Below, in pieces: positions 1-10,784 of a DNA stretch of 64,000 nt. The position numbers and the translations under genes are program-made. Each line of letters begins with the position of its first letter. The stretch's first letter is position 1. This DNA is from Turnera subulata (lineage: Eukaryota; Streptophyta; Magnoliopsida; Malpighiales; Passifloraceae), in NCBI GenBank assembly GCA_028386065.3, contig JAKUCV010004501.1, positions 1 to 64,000 of the forward strand. The letters run 5' to 3'. The notes beneath the pieces are model-generated. The model ran no database searches, was not told the DNA's origin, and was given only the letters and a program-made list of their open reading frames with translations.

Positions 1-205
1 TACGCTAGTCTTATTTTATTATTACAACCCAACCATAATAATAAACGACTAGGGACTTTTAAGAATATACATATCAAATACATATACACTAGGGTTATAT
101 ATATGTGCAAGCGATTATCTCATAATCATATATATAGGCATAACCTCAAATATGTATACATGAATACAATCATCCATAGATTGGCTTTTGGGCATATTAT
201 TAACA
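1..205. mobile_element. Copia LTR end, cut by the window edge
   Basis: This stretch matches, with scattered differences, the last 200 bases or so of both LTRs of the copia element at 49184-57653 (compare 50526-50726 and 57454-57653). It ends in TTAACA at 205, the expected LTR terminus. The rest of the element lies left of the window, so a solo LTR cannot be told from a full element. Confidence 0.75.
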
Positions 206-272
206 CTACCTCCCTCCTTCTACCTCCCCCTTTCTACCTCCCTCTTTCTCTCTATCTCTCTCTCTCTCTCTA
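206..272. repeat. CT-rich low-complexity tract
   Basis: A run of CTACCTCC-like and CTCTCT units lies directly after the copia LTR end. It has no coding content. It could belong to the gypsy LTR that follows or be simple-sequence expansion. Confidence 0.6.
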
Positions 273-811
273 TGGATATGTTTGGGCTTCGTGCCTGGTT
301 TTATTTGGGCTTATGCCTGGTTATCTCATGAGACGGGACCGAGCTCGACGCACACAGTAGGGGGCCCTGAATAATAAATTATAATAAGAGAACGTAACAC
401 ACAACAGGTAGAGAATAATGAACTGTTTGCTTGAATGTCTTGGCATGTTAGTACTGGTTGTTGTATGTTTGCATACATGTCTTGTTTCTCTTCTTTCCTT
501 TCGAACTTGTTTCTGCATACCTACATAATTAGATTTATACTGGATTTTGTTGAGATGTCATTTTGATTTTGACTATTTTATCGGCGGGTTGCCGGGATTT
601 GGTAATTGGTGATGTATCGGCAGGATGCCGGGTTGACTTGAGGCTTAGTAAGCCGGTTTTGTATTTGATCTTTATGACATCTCGGAATATTAATAATCTC
701 TTTCCAGATAATGTTTTGATATTGGATTTCGTGTCCTGGGCTTCAGGGGTATTTTGGTAATTTCCTTTGTTTGAGTACTTTATTTGTAAAATTGGGACAC
801 GGGTGTTTCAG
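273..811 (+). mobile_element. Ty3/gypsy LTR, 3' part
   Basis: The stretch is non-coding and ends at 811 in GGGTGTTTCA, a common plant gypsy LTR terminus. The hAT transposase reading frame begins abruptly at 812. The left limit is not defined, because the copia LTR end and the CT tract lie upstream and no matching LTR start is visible. Short open frames here have no coding character. Confidence 0.55.
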
Positions 812-2669
812 CATTGACTGCAACTTGGACTTTTTCCCACATTTTGATACCCGAGGCTTCACCATAAACTTTCTTCAGCGAAAACTGCACAAAGCCAGAT
901 TTGTACCTCGGATCCAGAATTGATGCCATGAATGGCACCATGTTGAACTTGTCAATGTCACCCCAGTACTTGTCAAATTTTGACTTCATATTCTGAGCCA
1001 TGATGCTCATTTCCAAGTCATCATTGTCAATCCAACGCATCAACATTCCAAGAAGAGAAATGATTTCTTCAAAGTATACATTGCAAGTGACATATTTAGT
1101 ACCAGAAACAAATGTTGTAAGATCATAAAAATGACCCAAGCAGTTGCATAATCTCCTAGCATTACGCCAATCTTCTGAATTAGGTAAACCTAGCCAATCG
1201 TCATCTATTCCTTTTTCAGCTGACTCCATATCTTTCTTAAAGTTATCATCTTCAATCATAAAATTGTCAAATGCAACTTCATACTTACAAGCTATAAACA
1301 ACATAAGGAATGTTGAATTCCAGCAAGTAGGAACATCAAGAGACAGCAAGGCTTTGCCTTAATTTCCATCTGCAGGTATACACTCTTTGAATTTCTGCCA
1401 CCTAGCAGGAGATTGCCTAACATACCTAACAACTCTTCTGATTCTATACACTGACTTCCCTGTGTATCTTAAGCCATCACCCACAATAAGATTCACAATA
1501 TGTGCTACACACCTCATGTGAATGTATTTACACCCCATTACACTACCTTTCCACTTGCCTACCTTCTTCTACAAGTTGCTCACAGCAACATCATTAAAGG
1601 AGGCATTATCAACAGTTAGTGTAAAAACAGCACCTATTCCCCACTCATTCAAGCACTTCTCAATCCCAGCAGTAATTTTTTCCCCTTTATGACTAGCTAT
1701 AGGACAAAGATTCAAGACATATTTCCTCAACTTCCACTCATTATCAATGAAGTGTGCAGTGAGGCTCCTGTAATTAATCCTTTGGACTGATGTCCATGTG
1801 TGTTGTTAGACACACTCTTTGACAGTTAGTCTTAATAAAATCCTTAAGACTCTTTTTTTCATCTAGATAATACTGAAGACAGTCCCTAGAAATAGTCCAT
1901 CTAGAGGGAACCTTAAATCTGGGACATGCAATTGACATAAATTTCCTGAAATCATACCCCTCTACAAACCTAAAAGGTAACTCATCAGCAATTATCATAA
2001 CAGCCAAAGCTTTCCTATAAGATTCTTGATCAAACCTATATGTAGCTAGACTACTCTTTCCATCCTCATCCTCCCCATGAACCAATTCAGTTTGGCAGTA
2101 ATCATCAATGCTATGATTTTGAAGGCATTTCTTAAGGTGAGCTAACATACCAGATGTCCCGTTTTTCTTTGGATCAGCCCTGAATTCTTGGCCGCATCTG
2201 TTGCATTTGCCAATTCGAACCCCAGTAGGACTCTCAATCTTTTTGAAATATTCCCACACCTTTGATCTCTCCTTCCTTGATATTACAACAGTCTTTGTAT
2301 CAGCAGATGGGATTTGGGGTTGTTGGGTTGTTTCTTGCTCTCTTGCTGCCATTGATGCACTGCAAAGAAAGAGGAAAACAACAAGCAATTAATTTAGTGA
2401 ATGCACTTGACACAAACACTAAGACACTAATACAAACAAAACAGTAGGCAAAAAAACACACTGTAGGCAAATAAACACAAATAACACAGTACTCACGGTT
2501 TACTGAATGCTGCAGCTGGAGGTGGTGGTGGCATCAGCAACCTTGGCTGATCAACATCCATTGCAATCCCTCCTTCAGACTCAGGCGTGACAGCACCATA
2601 ACCGGATGCTACAGAACTATCCACAACAGAATGACTGGGCCTAGGGCTGGGAGCATCAATTTCTTCCAT
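812..2669 (-). pseudogene. hAT transposase (RICESLEEPER/DAYSLEEPER-like), disabled
   Basis: This is a DNA-transposase relic. Exon 1 (2669-2497) starts with an ATG at 2669 and encodes an acidic, proline-rich leader. An intron (2496-2360) with GT-AG ends restores the frame into exon 2 (from 2359). Exon 2 holds a BED zinc finger (SKVWEYF, then CNRCGQEF, then HLKKC) and the middle of the hAT catalytic region, including LDVPTCWNSTF. The frame shifts near 1802, and in-frame stops lie near 1570 and 1361. The C-terminal dimerisation domain is missing because a gypsy LTR begins at 811. Family assignment is from motifs; the lesions are read directly. No active protein is expected. Confidence 0.85.
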
Positions 2670-3372
2670 CTATCACAACACATGGACATAATGAAAGAAA
2701 ACTAAGAGAAGAAAGCAAACCCAGAAAACAAACAAAGAAACAGAGAGCAAGCAAACCCAGAAAACAGACACAGAAACCAAACACAAAAATTGAATACAAA
2801 TTCGTCAATTACAATTGCAATCGAACATAGGAATTGCCGATTGGGAATTTTAGGGTTTTGAAATTGGAAGACGATTTGGGGATTTCGACGCCTGAACGGT
2901 GAATTGAATCAAGTTGGGCTTCACACTGCTTCACTCTCGTCGCCGTTGCTACCGCGACCTCTAAACGGAGCCGCAGCCGCAAACAGTCACAGACGGAGGC
3001 GGATTTTGGCTGAGAGAGAGAGAGAGTATAGAGCAAAAATGAGAGGCTGCTGACTGCTTCAGTGCTTCGATCCTTTTAGGGTTAGCCTAATTGCCTAATT
3101 TCAATTGGGTTGGGTTTTTTTTTTAAAGGTTTGTCGGGCTGGTCTGTGTGTGGTGGGCTATGGCCTGTGTGGAATGTGGGCTTACTGTCGGTACGGCCTG
3201 TGCCGATAACTGACGGTATAACCCACATCCTACCGAGTGGACGTCGCGGTGTTAACGGCACGGTTATGTCGGAGGGGGTGGCTCTGAATTGTCCCAAATT
3301 TCGAGCCGATACCGTCGGTTTTCGGTCGGTATCGGATCGGTACAATTGGTTCGGTAATTATGCTCTCCCCTA
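2670..3372 (-). other. hAT 5' non-coding and subterminal region
   Basis: No gene is visible. It includes an AG-rich leader (2690-2790), a GC-rich block (2880-3010), and repeated GGTATCGG-type motifs (3180-3350) of the kind hAT transposases bind near their element ends. Confidence 0.5.
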
Positions 3373-3384
3373 CCTTTTGGTGAT

Positions 3385-3867
3385 TGATTAATGGCTTTAG
3401 GACTGATACTTGAGCTCATTAATTTGTAGTAGACTCTATAAATTATTGCTGCATTTTTTGAATTTTCTATCATTATTGAGGGGATATTAATGTTGAGGGT
3501 TAAAACCTTTAAAATATTTTCATCAAATAAGTCTACTGAGTAATTTGGATATGAGTTAAAATATACCGGGCCATTTGCTAAATTATTTTCGCATACATCA
3601 ATTAAAGAGTTAGAGAAATTTGCAAATCTTGCATCTCTTAAGCATAATAATATTGGAGAGTCTAGTCCTAATCTATGTAATGGTTTAATAGCAACTTGCA
3701 CTAATCCTATATGCAGAAATCTATATTTTTGCTTATGCCTATTGATATTTGATGAGCTTAATAACTCGACATGCTCAGTTTGCGGACTTACTGGTAACGT
3801 CTGCTCAGTTGTTTCTATTAAATATTCATGCGGTCTATCAAAGATTCCTACCTTGTTGAATCTAAGC
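3385..3867 (-). pseudogene. Viral movement-protein fragment
   Basis: The minus-strand frame has the pattern of the caulimovirid cell-to-cell movement protein core: FLHIGLVQVAIKPL, then LRDARFANF, then NGPVYFN. This protein family makes tubules at plasmodesmata. Only the core and part of the downstream region remain. The N-terminal side is cut at about 3867, where the sequence switches to RNase H in another frame. The C-terminal side runs into hAT-derived sequence. This is the only movement-protein copy in the window. Confidence 0.75.
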
Positions 3868-4363
3868 ATTTTTCCAATACAAATTTTGCTGACTGGCAAT
3901 CTACTCTTAGTAAAAACTGCTGATTAAATAAATCGTCTTGAAAAGCGTTGAGACAGAGTACTATGGCTAATATTTTCTTTTTAATAGTAGAGTAATTTTG
4001 TTGTGAACTTATCCATACCCCTGACTGATAGCAAAGTAACTGTTCTTGATGATTTATTTTTTGCTTTAATATTCCTCCATATCCTTTGTCAGAGGCATCG
4101 GTTTCTACTATTAAAGGTGCATCTTCTTGCGGTATTCCCAAGCAGGGTAGTACTTTTACCTTTTGCTTTAGTAATTTTACTGTTTCCGTCATTTCATTTG
4201 TCCATTCTGGTACTTCTTTTCGTAACCTTTTATATAAGGGGGCACATATGGTTCGCAAATGGGGAATAAAGTCGGCTACATAATTGAGGCATCCTAAAAA
4301 TCTTTGTAGTTGCTTTTTATCTTTTTTATTTCGTTTGGAAATTTATCCGCAAATTCCATGGGG
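3868..4363 (-). pseudogene. Viral RT/RNase H fragment, detached
   Basis: This duplicates the segment at 6295-6780, covering the RT thumb and the start of RNase H. The motif VETDAS carries the first catalytic Asp of RNase H. It is joined on one side to the movement-protein fragment near 3867 and on the other to a coat zinc-knuckle fragment near 4360. Neither order matches the usual viral order, so this is a rearranged scrap. It is very similar to the two other copies in the window. Confidence 0.8.
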
Positions 4364-4405
4364 CAATTTCTTTTGTAATGTCCTACCTGCCTACATTTGC
4401 CCCAT
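4356..4405 (-). pseudogene. Coat-protein zinc-knuckle scrap between inverted CCATGG sites
   Basis: Read on the minus strand, this short piece encodes the end of a CCHC knuckle (CRQVGHYKRNCP). It is bounded by CCATGGGGCAA and its inverted partner TTTGCCCCATGG. On the plus strand the neighbouring frame at 4403 continues with the sequence expected downstream of the knuckle. The knuckle therefore appears flipped relative to its natural neighbour. Confidence 0.6.
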
Positions 4406-5243
4406 GGCTCAAAAAATTAGAGAATTAAATGAAGAAACAAAACAGGCAATGTTAAATCTCCTATTAACAGAAGATAGTGACTTAGAAGATGAATCAGACG
4501 ATGAATTATATCCCGTACAAGAAAGCGCGGGTGACTCAAGAGAGGAAAAAACTAGCTCAGACAATGACGAAACAGGAGTATGCGCCTACAAAAATAAAAC
4601 AGTAAATACCTTGGCATCAGAAAAGAATTTAATCCAAGATTTAATAACAAAAATAGAAGACCCTAACGAACAAAGAGAGTACCTTATCAAATTTAAAAAT
4701 TTTTTGATAGAAAAAGAAAAGCCAGAATACGAAAAACAGAAAGAGGCATACAGCATAGACCGAATCTTATTTCAAAAACCCAAAGAAGAAAAAATAACCA
4801 CCATACAAGACCTACAAATAGAGATCAAACAAATAAAATAAGATATTAGGCAATTGCAAAATGACAACGAGATAATGAAACTCAAGATAGAAGAAAAAGA
4901 GAAATTAACAAGTTTTACTTCAAATTTACCTAGTTCAAGCCAGATACAAAAGAAAGATGACAACCAGGAACAATTTATTAGCTTTATTTCAAGAATTACT
5001 TTTCAAAAAGGGTATGCATACATAACTGTAGTTATCAAAGACCACACTATTAGGGTCAAAGCTATAATAGATTCAGGTGCCGATCAAAATTGTAGTCAAG
5101 AAGGACTCGTACCCACTAAATATTTCAAAAAGACCACAGAGAGACTTTACACAGCCAATAACGAAAGACTACGAATCAATTATAAGTTACTAAAGCACAT
5201 ATATGCAACCAGTGCATCTATTTTCCAAATACTTTTTTGTTAA
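4403..5243 (+). pseudogene. Viral polyprotein segment: post-knuckle region and aspartic protease
   Basis: The frame opens at an ATG at 4403 with a charged, helical stretch rich in Glu and Lys, as expected downstream of the coat knuckle. It ends with a retropepsin-type protease whose active site DSGAD lies at about 5070. An in-frame TAA stands at 4839-4841, and a frameshift near 5238 separates the protease from RT. The ATG at 4403 follows the inversion junction, so it is probably an internal methionine of the old polyprotein. In the family the protease matures the polyprotein; this copy cannot make the intact product. Confidence 0.75.
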
Positions 5244-6931
5244 TTAGAGATCTGAGTCAATCAGTAATCCTAGGAACCCCCTTCTTAACACAAATAAATC
5301 CATTTACAGTATCAGCAAAAGGAATTACCACGACAATACTAAATAAAGAAGTAACATTTGAATTTACAAATCATATTAAGGACAAAGAAGTTAGCCTTAT
5401 TAAAAATCAAATAAGCAAGATTTTATTAATTCAAAAAAGAAAGCATTTACATTCATTAACACAGGAAGTCAATTACAAAAGGATAGAGCAAGAAATAGAA
5501 ACCCCAGGAACTCAAAAGCAAATTAAGGAGCTAGAAGAAAAATGTCAACAAGAAGTTTGTGCCACTATACCTAATGCGTTTTGGAATAGAAAACAACATG
5601 TGGTAATATTACCCTACGAAAAAGATTTTTCAGAAAAAAATATACCTACCAAAGCAAGACCTATCCAAATGAATAAGGAGTTATTAGAATATTGTAAAAA
5701 GGAAATACAAGAACTTTTAGATAAAGGCTTAATAAGACCTAGCAGATCACCCTGGTCGTGCACAGCATTTTATGTACAAAAAACAAGCGGAAATAGAAAG
5801 AGGAGCACCGAGGTTAGTCATAAACTACAAGCCTTTGAATAAAGCACTGCAATGGATAAGGTATCCTATGCCTAACAAAAGAGACCTCATTAAAAGATTA
5901 AGTGATGCAATGATATTTTCTAAGTTTGATTTAAAATCAGGATATTGGCAAATACAAATTCATGAAGAGGATAGATGCAAGACAGCTTTTACGGTCCCAT
6001 TTGGACATTATGAGTGGAATGTGATGCCTTTTGGCCTAAAAAATGCGCCATCAGAATTTCAAAATATATTAAATGACATATTAAACCCACATTCAAAATT
6101 TACTATAGTTTACATTGATGATGTGTTGGTATTTTCAAGAACACTGACAGAACACTTCAAACATTTATTTGAACATTATTAAGCAAAAATGGACTGGTAA
6201 TCTCAGCTGCAAAAATGAAACTCGTACAGGCAAAAATAAGATTTTTAGGATTCAATATCTACCAAGGCACTATTACTCCAATAAGTAGAAGTATTGAATT
6301 TGCGGATAAATTTCCAAACGAAATAAAAGGTAAAAAGCAACTACAAAGAGTTTTAGGATGCCTTAATTATGTAGCCGACTTTATTCCCCATTTGCGAACC
6401 ATATGTGCCCCCTTATATAAAAGGTTACGAAAAGAAGTACCAGAATGGACAAATGAAATGACGGCAACAGTAAAATTACTAAAGCAAAAGGTAAAAGTAC
6501 TACCCTGCTTGGGAATACCGCAAGAAGATGCACCTTTAATAGTAGAAACCGATGCCTCTAACAAAGGATATGGAGGAATATTAAAGCAAAAAATAAATCA
6601 TGAAGAACAGTTAGTTCGCTATCATTCGGGGGTATGGATAAGTTTACAACAAAATTACTCTACTATTAAAAAGCAAATATTAGCCATAGTACTCTGTCTC
6701 AACGCTTTTCAAGACGATTTATTTAATCAGCAGTTTTTACTAAGAGTAGATTGCCAGTCAACAAAATTTGTATTGGAAAAAGATGTCAAAAACTTAGTAT
6801 CAAAACAGATATTCGTAAGATGGCAAGCTTTGTTATCTAATTTTGACTTTGTTATTGAATATATTAAAGGAGAATCTAACAATTTGCCCGACTTTTTGTC
6901 TCGTGAATTCTTACAGGGTAAGCAACTATGA
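5237..6931 (+). pseudogene. Viral reverse transcriptase/RNase H, left copy
   Basis: This region covers RT and RNase H of the viral polymerase, which copies pregenomic RNA into DNA. The RT core is seen from about 5560, with the catalytic YIDD at 6111-6122. RNase H starts at about 6550 (VETDAS) and the frame ends at 6931. Frameshifts lie near 5238, near 5780, and near 6172, where a short deletion is evident from comparison with the right copy. No integrase is present, as expected for Caulimoviridae. The stop at 6929-6931 overlaps the next ORF as ATGA. Confidence 0.88.
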
Positions 6932-7197
6932 GTAACCAACAACCCCTACTAAATTTTGAAGTGCTAAACATAGAAAAGGCAATACAAAGATTAAGTTGTA
7001 TAGACTTCTCGGATAAGAGGGCAATAGAATGTTTGAGAAAAGAGATCTTAGAAGCAATCGATCAAAATCATACTCAGCATGAAGATGCACATGAAATCGG
7101 AGATGAATTAGATTTAGAAATTTGCAATTGTCAAGAATATTATAAAAAGGAGCAATTTTTCATGTTTATGATAGAATCATTAAATAAGTTACTATAA
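6928..7197 (+). CDS. Small viral ORF A (89 aa), coupled to RT stop
   Basis: The start codon overlaps the RNase H stop as ATGA. The 89-residue product is acidic and has no motif I recognise. Its stop overlaps the start of the next ORF as TAATG. Such tight coupling is known in badnaviruses and relatives, where ribosomes reinitiate from one ORF to the next. This copy is intact, whereas the right copy carries an in-frame stop. Function is unknown, and expression in the plant is not implied. Confidence 0.6.
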   Translation: MSNQQPLLNFEVLNIEKAIQRLSCIDFSDKRAIECLRKEILEAIDQNHTQHEDAHEIGDELDLEICNCQEYYKKEQFFMFMIESLNKLL

Positions 7198-7595
7198 TGA
7201 TTACAGAGGGAGAATTTCAGCAAGGACTTGAAAGTGGCTATTTACCTTGTAGGCATCCCACACAAGAAAAATATAATATAAGAGATATAATAGAGTTCAC
7301 AAAAGTAGTCTCGGGAATTTTGGAAGTAGCAACTTATTATACACTTCCTTTATCCCCTGCCAAAATCTACCGAGCAAGAAGAAGCGTCACCATAACCAAG
7401 AAAATTATGCACCCCGTACCAAGCAATGAAGTAATATATAGAATAGTGCCAACTGCAAATATTAAATATTGGGCTCGGTATTATAAGACAACAGAAGAAG
7501 TAGTCAGAATAGCTATGAAAGAAAGACCACATGATAGATGGGTTCAAGATGAATTAAAAAGAGTTTTACATAATTTTCCAGTACTAACAGGATAA
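7197..7595 (+). CDS. Small viral ORF B (132 aa)
   Basis: The start overlaps the stop of ORF A. The protein is basic towards the C-terminus. I see no known domain. By position it could correspond to the small virion-associated or DNA-binding proteins of badnavirus-like genomes, but that is inference from arrangement only. This copy is open throughout, while the right copy is broken near 10875. ORF C starts 8 bases after its stop. Confidence 0.55.
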   Translation: MITEGEFQQGLESGYLPCRHPTQEKYNIRDIIEFTKVVSGILEVATYYTLPLSPAKIYRARRSVTITKKIMHPVPSNEVIYRIVPTANIKYWARYYKTTEEVVRIAMKERPHDRWVQDELKRVLHNFPVLTG

Positions 7596-7603
7596 ATTGC
7601 AGG

Positions 7604-8946
7604 ATGATTAAAAAGAAGACACTCTTCGGAGGGGGAAAAAAGGATGAGACCAGCAATCAAGAGGAGGCAAAAAGAGCAATAAATTCAGCAAATTTCCCGG
7701 CAATAACTGCAAAAAATTCCTATAATTCAGCAACCAAGGCAATAAATAACCCCCTTATTACTCCAGCAAATATTTCTCAGGTAAACTAATCTTAGGTTCA
7801 CCCTCAAGAATCCCAAATTATGCCTCGGCATTAATAAATTCAACACCAGCAGCCCCACCAACACCACAAAAATAAAAAATGAGACCATTATCTCCCATAA
7901 CCCATCCTAGAGCCCCAACAACCATTACAACCAGATCTTATTCGGCAGATAATACCTACCTCTCACAGCAACAGCATTATGTCAACACTACCGTTATCCC
8001 TATTTTTCCCTTAGAGACCGAAATTATGGGAGCAAACATTCAAGATACCTTGCAAAAGATCTTTCCAAAAAACTTTTACTTCTTCCCAGAAACCCCACTA
8101 AAAACGAGAGAATATTATGAGAGAATCCTAAGAGATACTGGATCAGCAATTATCGAGCATATATACAATAAAAGTCAAGATTTGATGGCCTATTCAAAAA
8201 TAAAAATCCTGAGAGTAATGACCTACTCCGACTGGAATCAGCATCCATGCACACCAAAAGAATTTTCGGCATTAAACATGAGCGGAATGAGAAGTTATAA
8301 TTATTATGATTATCAAAAGGCATGGAAGCAAGTTTTCTGGAATCGTCCCAACATTCACTCATGGTTTGTGTTCTTCACAAGAACTTGCGATCAAAGGATT
8401 TTTCTGCAATGGTTCAAGAACTGGTTTCAACAAATCAAGCCCACTGAAGTAATTTTTCCCACAGAAATTAACGAGGGATTCAAAGTATTTCAAGAAAACG
8501 TGTCTTGTGAAGGAGTGACCCCTGATCCTATGTTACAATTTATTTTAGCATTTGGATTATCTTGGATTGTCAGCTGGGATTTGCAATATGCTATGAAGGA
8601 AGGAAGACCTTATTTTCTCAATAGAATCATCAAAATCAAATGGTGGCCAAAATTCAAAATTAACCGCGCCTGCAAACAAACAGTCATTGGATGGATCAAC
8701 AATGAAGATGTTGAAATCGAAGCAAATCAAATGACAACATCCCCAGCACAATTAGAGCAGGATACAGAATTCTTAACCCTCAAAAGTCAAGCAATGGCGG
8801 CACTAGCTGCGACAAAAAATGCAAAGGAATGTCAAGAACGCTTAAAGGAATTTGGAAGCCATTTATCCACTGAAGATGAAGTGGAAGACCCCTACTACCA
8901 GAATGAAGACCCTGACTACGACATAGCATTAGATTCCTCATACTAA
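7604..8946 (+). pseudogene. Viral ORF C, left copy, frameshifted
   Basis: The frame starts at an ATG at 7604, is lost by a one-base deletion near 7780, and is open again from about 7879 to 8946. The N-terminal third is low-complexity, rich in Ser, Asn, Thr and Pro. The rest is a globular region rich in Trp and aromatic residues (for example WFKNWFQQI), followed by an acidic C-terminus. Similar aromatic W-F-x-x-W patterns occur in plant pararetroviral ORFs of unknown or capsid-related role, but I cannot assign a function. The right copy lacks this deletion but has other lesions. Confidence 0.65.
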
Positions 8947-8967
8947 GCAAGAAAAGCCGAGAGGATA

Positions 8968-9098
8968 TGACGCAAGCAATGATGTAAGAATAATAAAAAC
9001 GTAAGCAATGATGTAAGAACAGTAGACATGTGCAAAATATGGCAAACGTAAGCAATGACGTTTCAAAGTCCAGCATGTATTATAAATAACATAAGCGG
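8968..9098 (+). promoter_or_regulatory. Viral pregenomic-RNA promoter, left copy: three as-1-like motifs plus TATA
   Basis: Three near-copies of ACGTAAGCAATGACGT lie at 8968-8985, 8999-9014 and 9046-9061. They resemble the as-1 element of the CaMV 35S promoter, which binds TGA-type bZIP factors. A TATA box (TATAAATA, 9081-9088) follows about 20 bp after the last motif, which is 35S-like spacing. Transcription would run rightwards into the spacer between the inverted viral copies. Confidence 0.7.
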
Positions 9099-9286
9099 TT
9101 ATGTTTGGAGGATGAATGGGGGATTATGGGGTAGATGATGTTTGCTTAAGGTTTGAAGTTATAAAGGTAAAGTGATAATGAGACAGAGAGATGATAAATT
9201 TTTGCAAAGAGAATTCTGATTGATGTCACAAATATTACACAAGTATTACAATTCAGTTATACAAGTGCTGCCTTCTCTCTTCTTGC

Positions 9287-9400
9287 TTATGTTATTTAGA
9301 ATACATGATGGACTTTGAAACGTCATTGCTTACGTTTGCCATATTTTGCACATGTCTACTGTTCTTACATAATTGCTTACGTTTTTGTTATTTTTACAAC
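9287..9400 (-). promoter_or_regulatory. Viral promoter, right copy, facing left
   Basis: This is the inverted counterpart of the left promoter. Two as-1-like motifs remain (about 9318-9334 and 9365-9385), and the third is degenerate. The TATA region reads TTCTAAATAAC on the minus strand near 9290-9302, so it is weaker than the left one. Transcription would run leftwards across the spacer, towards the left promoter. Confidence 0.55.
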
Positions 9401-10778
9401 ATTTCTTGCAACATATCCTCTCGGCATTTCTTGCTTCGTATAGGGAATCTAATGCTATGTCGTAGTCAGGGTCTTCATTCTGGTGGTAGCGGTCTTCCAC
9501 TTCATCTTCAGTGGATAAATGGCTTCCAAATTCCTTTAAGCGTTCTTGACATTCCTTTGCATTTTTTATCGCAGCTAGTGCCGCCATTGCTTGACTTTTG
9601 AGGGTTAAGAATTCTGTATCCTGCTCTGATTGTGCTGGGGATGTTGTCATTTGATTTGCTTTGATTTTGACATCTTCATTCTTGATCCATCTAATGACTA
9701 TTTGTTTGCAGGCGCGGTTAATTTCAAATTTTGGCCACCATTAGATTTTGATGATTCTATTGAGAAAATAAGGTCTTCCTTCCTTCATAGCATATTGCAA
9801 ATCCCAGCTGACAATCCAAGATAATCCAAATGCTAAAATAAATTGTAACATAGGATCAGGGGTCACTCCTTCATAAGACACGTTTTCTTGAAATACTTTG
9901 AATCCCTCGTTAATTTCTGTGGGAAAAATTGCTTCAGTGGGCTTGATTTGTTGAAACCAGTTCATGAACCATTGCGGAAAAATCCTTTGATCGCAAGTTC
10001 TTGTGAAGAACACAAACCATGAGTGAATGTTGGGATGATACCAGAAAACTTACTTCCATGCCTTTTGATAATCATAATAATTATAACTTCTCATTCCCCC
10101 CATGTTTAGTGCCGAAAATTCTTTTGGTGTGCATGGATGCTGATTCCAGTCGGAGTAGGTCATTGCTCTCAGGATTTTTATTTTTGAATAGGCGATCAAA
10201 TCTTGACTTTTACTGTATGTATGCTCGATAATTGCTGATCCAGTATCTTTTAGGATTCTCTCATAATATTCTCTCGTTTTTAGTGGGGTTTCTAGGAAGA
10301 AGTAAAAGTTTTTTGGAAAGATCTTTTGCAAGGTATCTTGAATGTTTGCTCCCATAATTTCGGTCTCTAAGGGAAAAATAGGGATAAAGGTGGTGTTGAC
10401 ATAATGTTGTTGCTGTGAGAGGTAGGTATTATCTGCCGAATAAGATCTAGTTGTAATGGTTGTTAGGGCCCTAGGATGGGTTATGGGAGATAATGGTCTC
10501 ATTGTCAATTTTTGTGGCGTTGGTGGGGCTGCTGGTGTTGAATTTTTTAATGCCGAGGCATAATTTGGGATTCTTGAGGGTGAACCTAAGATTAGTTTGC
10601 CTGCAGAAATATTTGCTGGAGTAATAAGGGGGGTATTTATTGCCTTGGTTGCTGAATTATAGGAATTTGTTGCAGTTATTGCTGGGAAATTTGATGAATT
10701 TATTGCTCTTTTTGTCTCCTCTTGATTGCTGGTCTCATCCTTTTTTCCCCCTCCGAAGAGTGTCTTCTTTTTAATCAT
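9330..10778 (-). pseudogene. Viral ORF C, right (inverted) copy
   Basis: This is the inverted counterpart of 7604-8946, starting at an ATG at 10778. It keeps the frame where the left copy is shifted, but has a CAA-to-TAA stop near 10050 and a frame change near 9740. The native stop codon is also changed at 9435-9437, so the last open frame reads through to 9330. The two arms carry different lesions, so damage has built up independently since the duplication. Confidence 0.65.
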
Positions 10779-10784
10779 CCTACA

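Larger units (their letters stand above)
812..3372 (-). mobile_element. hAT transposon, C-terminal end lost
   Basis: The unit contains a two-exon hAT transposase pseudogene (812-2669) and a non-coding terminal region (2670-3372). The terminal region is rich in GGTATCGG/CCGATACC motifs, typical of hAT subterminal repeats, and ends near 3364-3372 in CTCTCCCCTA. The other terminus would lie to the left but is replaced by a gypsy LTR at 811, so target-site duplications cannot be checked. Confidence 0.7.

Noticed and set aside
4284..4402. Upstream extension of the viral frame before the ATG at 4403
   Set aside because: It reads across the inversion junction and through the antisense RT fragment, so it is not a natural protein.
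9305..9601. Plus-strand open frame opposite viral ORF C (and a similar one at 8780-9076 on the minus strand)
   Set aside because: These are antisense shadows of ORF C and its promoter. Their likeness to each other only reflects the inverted repeat.
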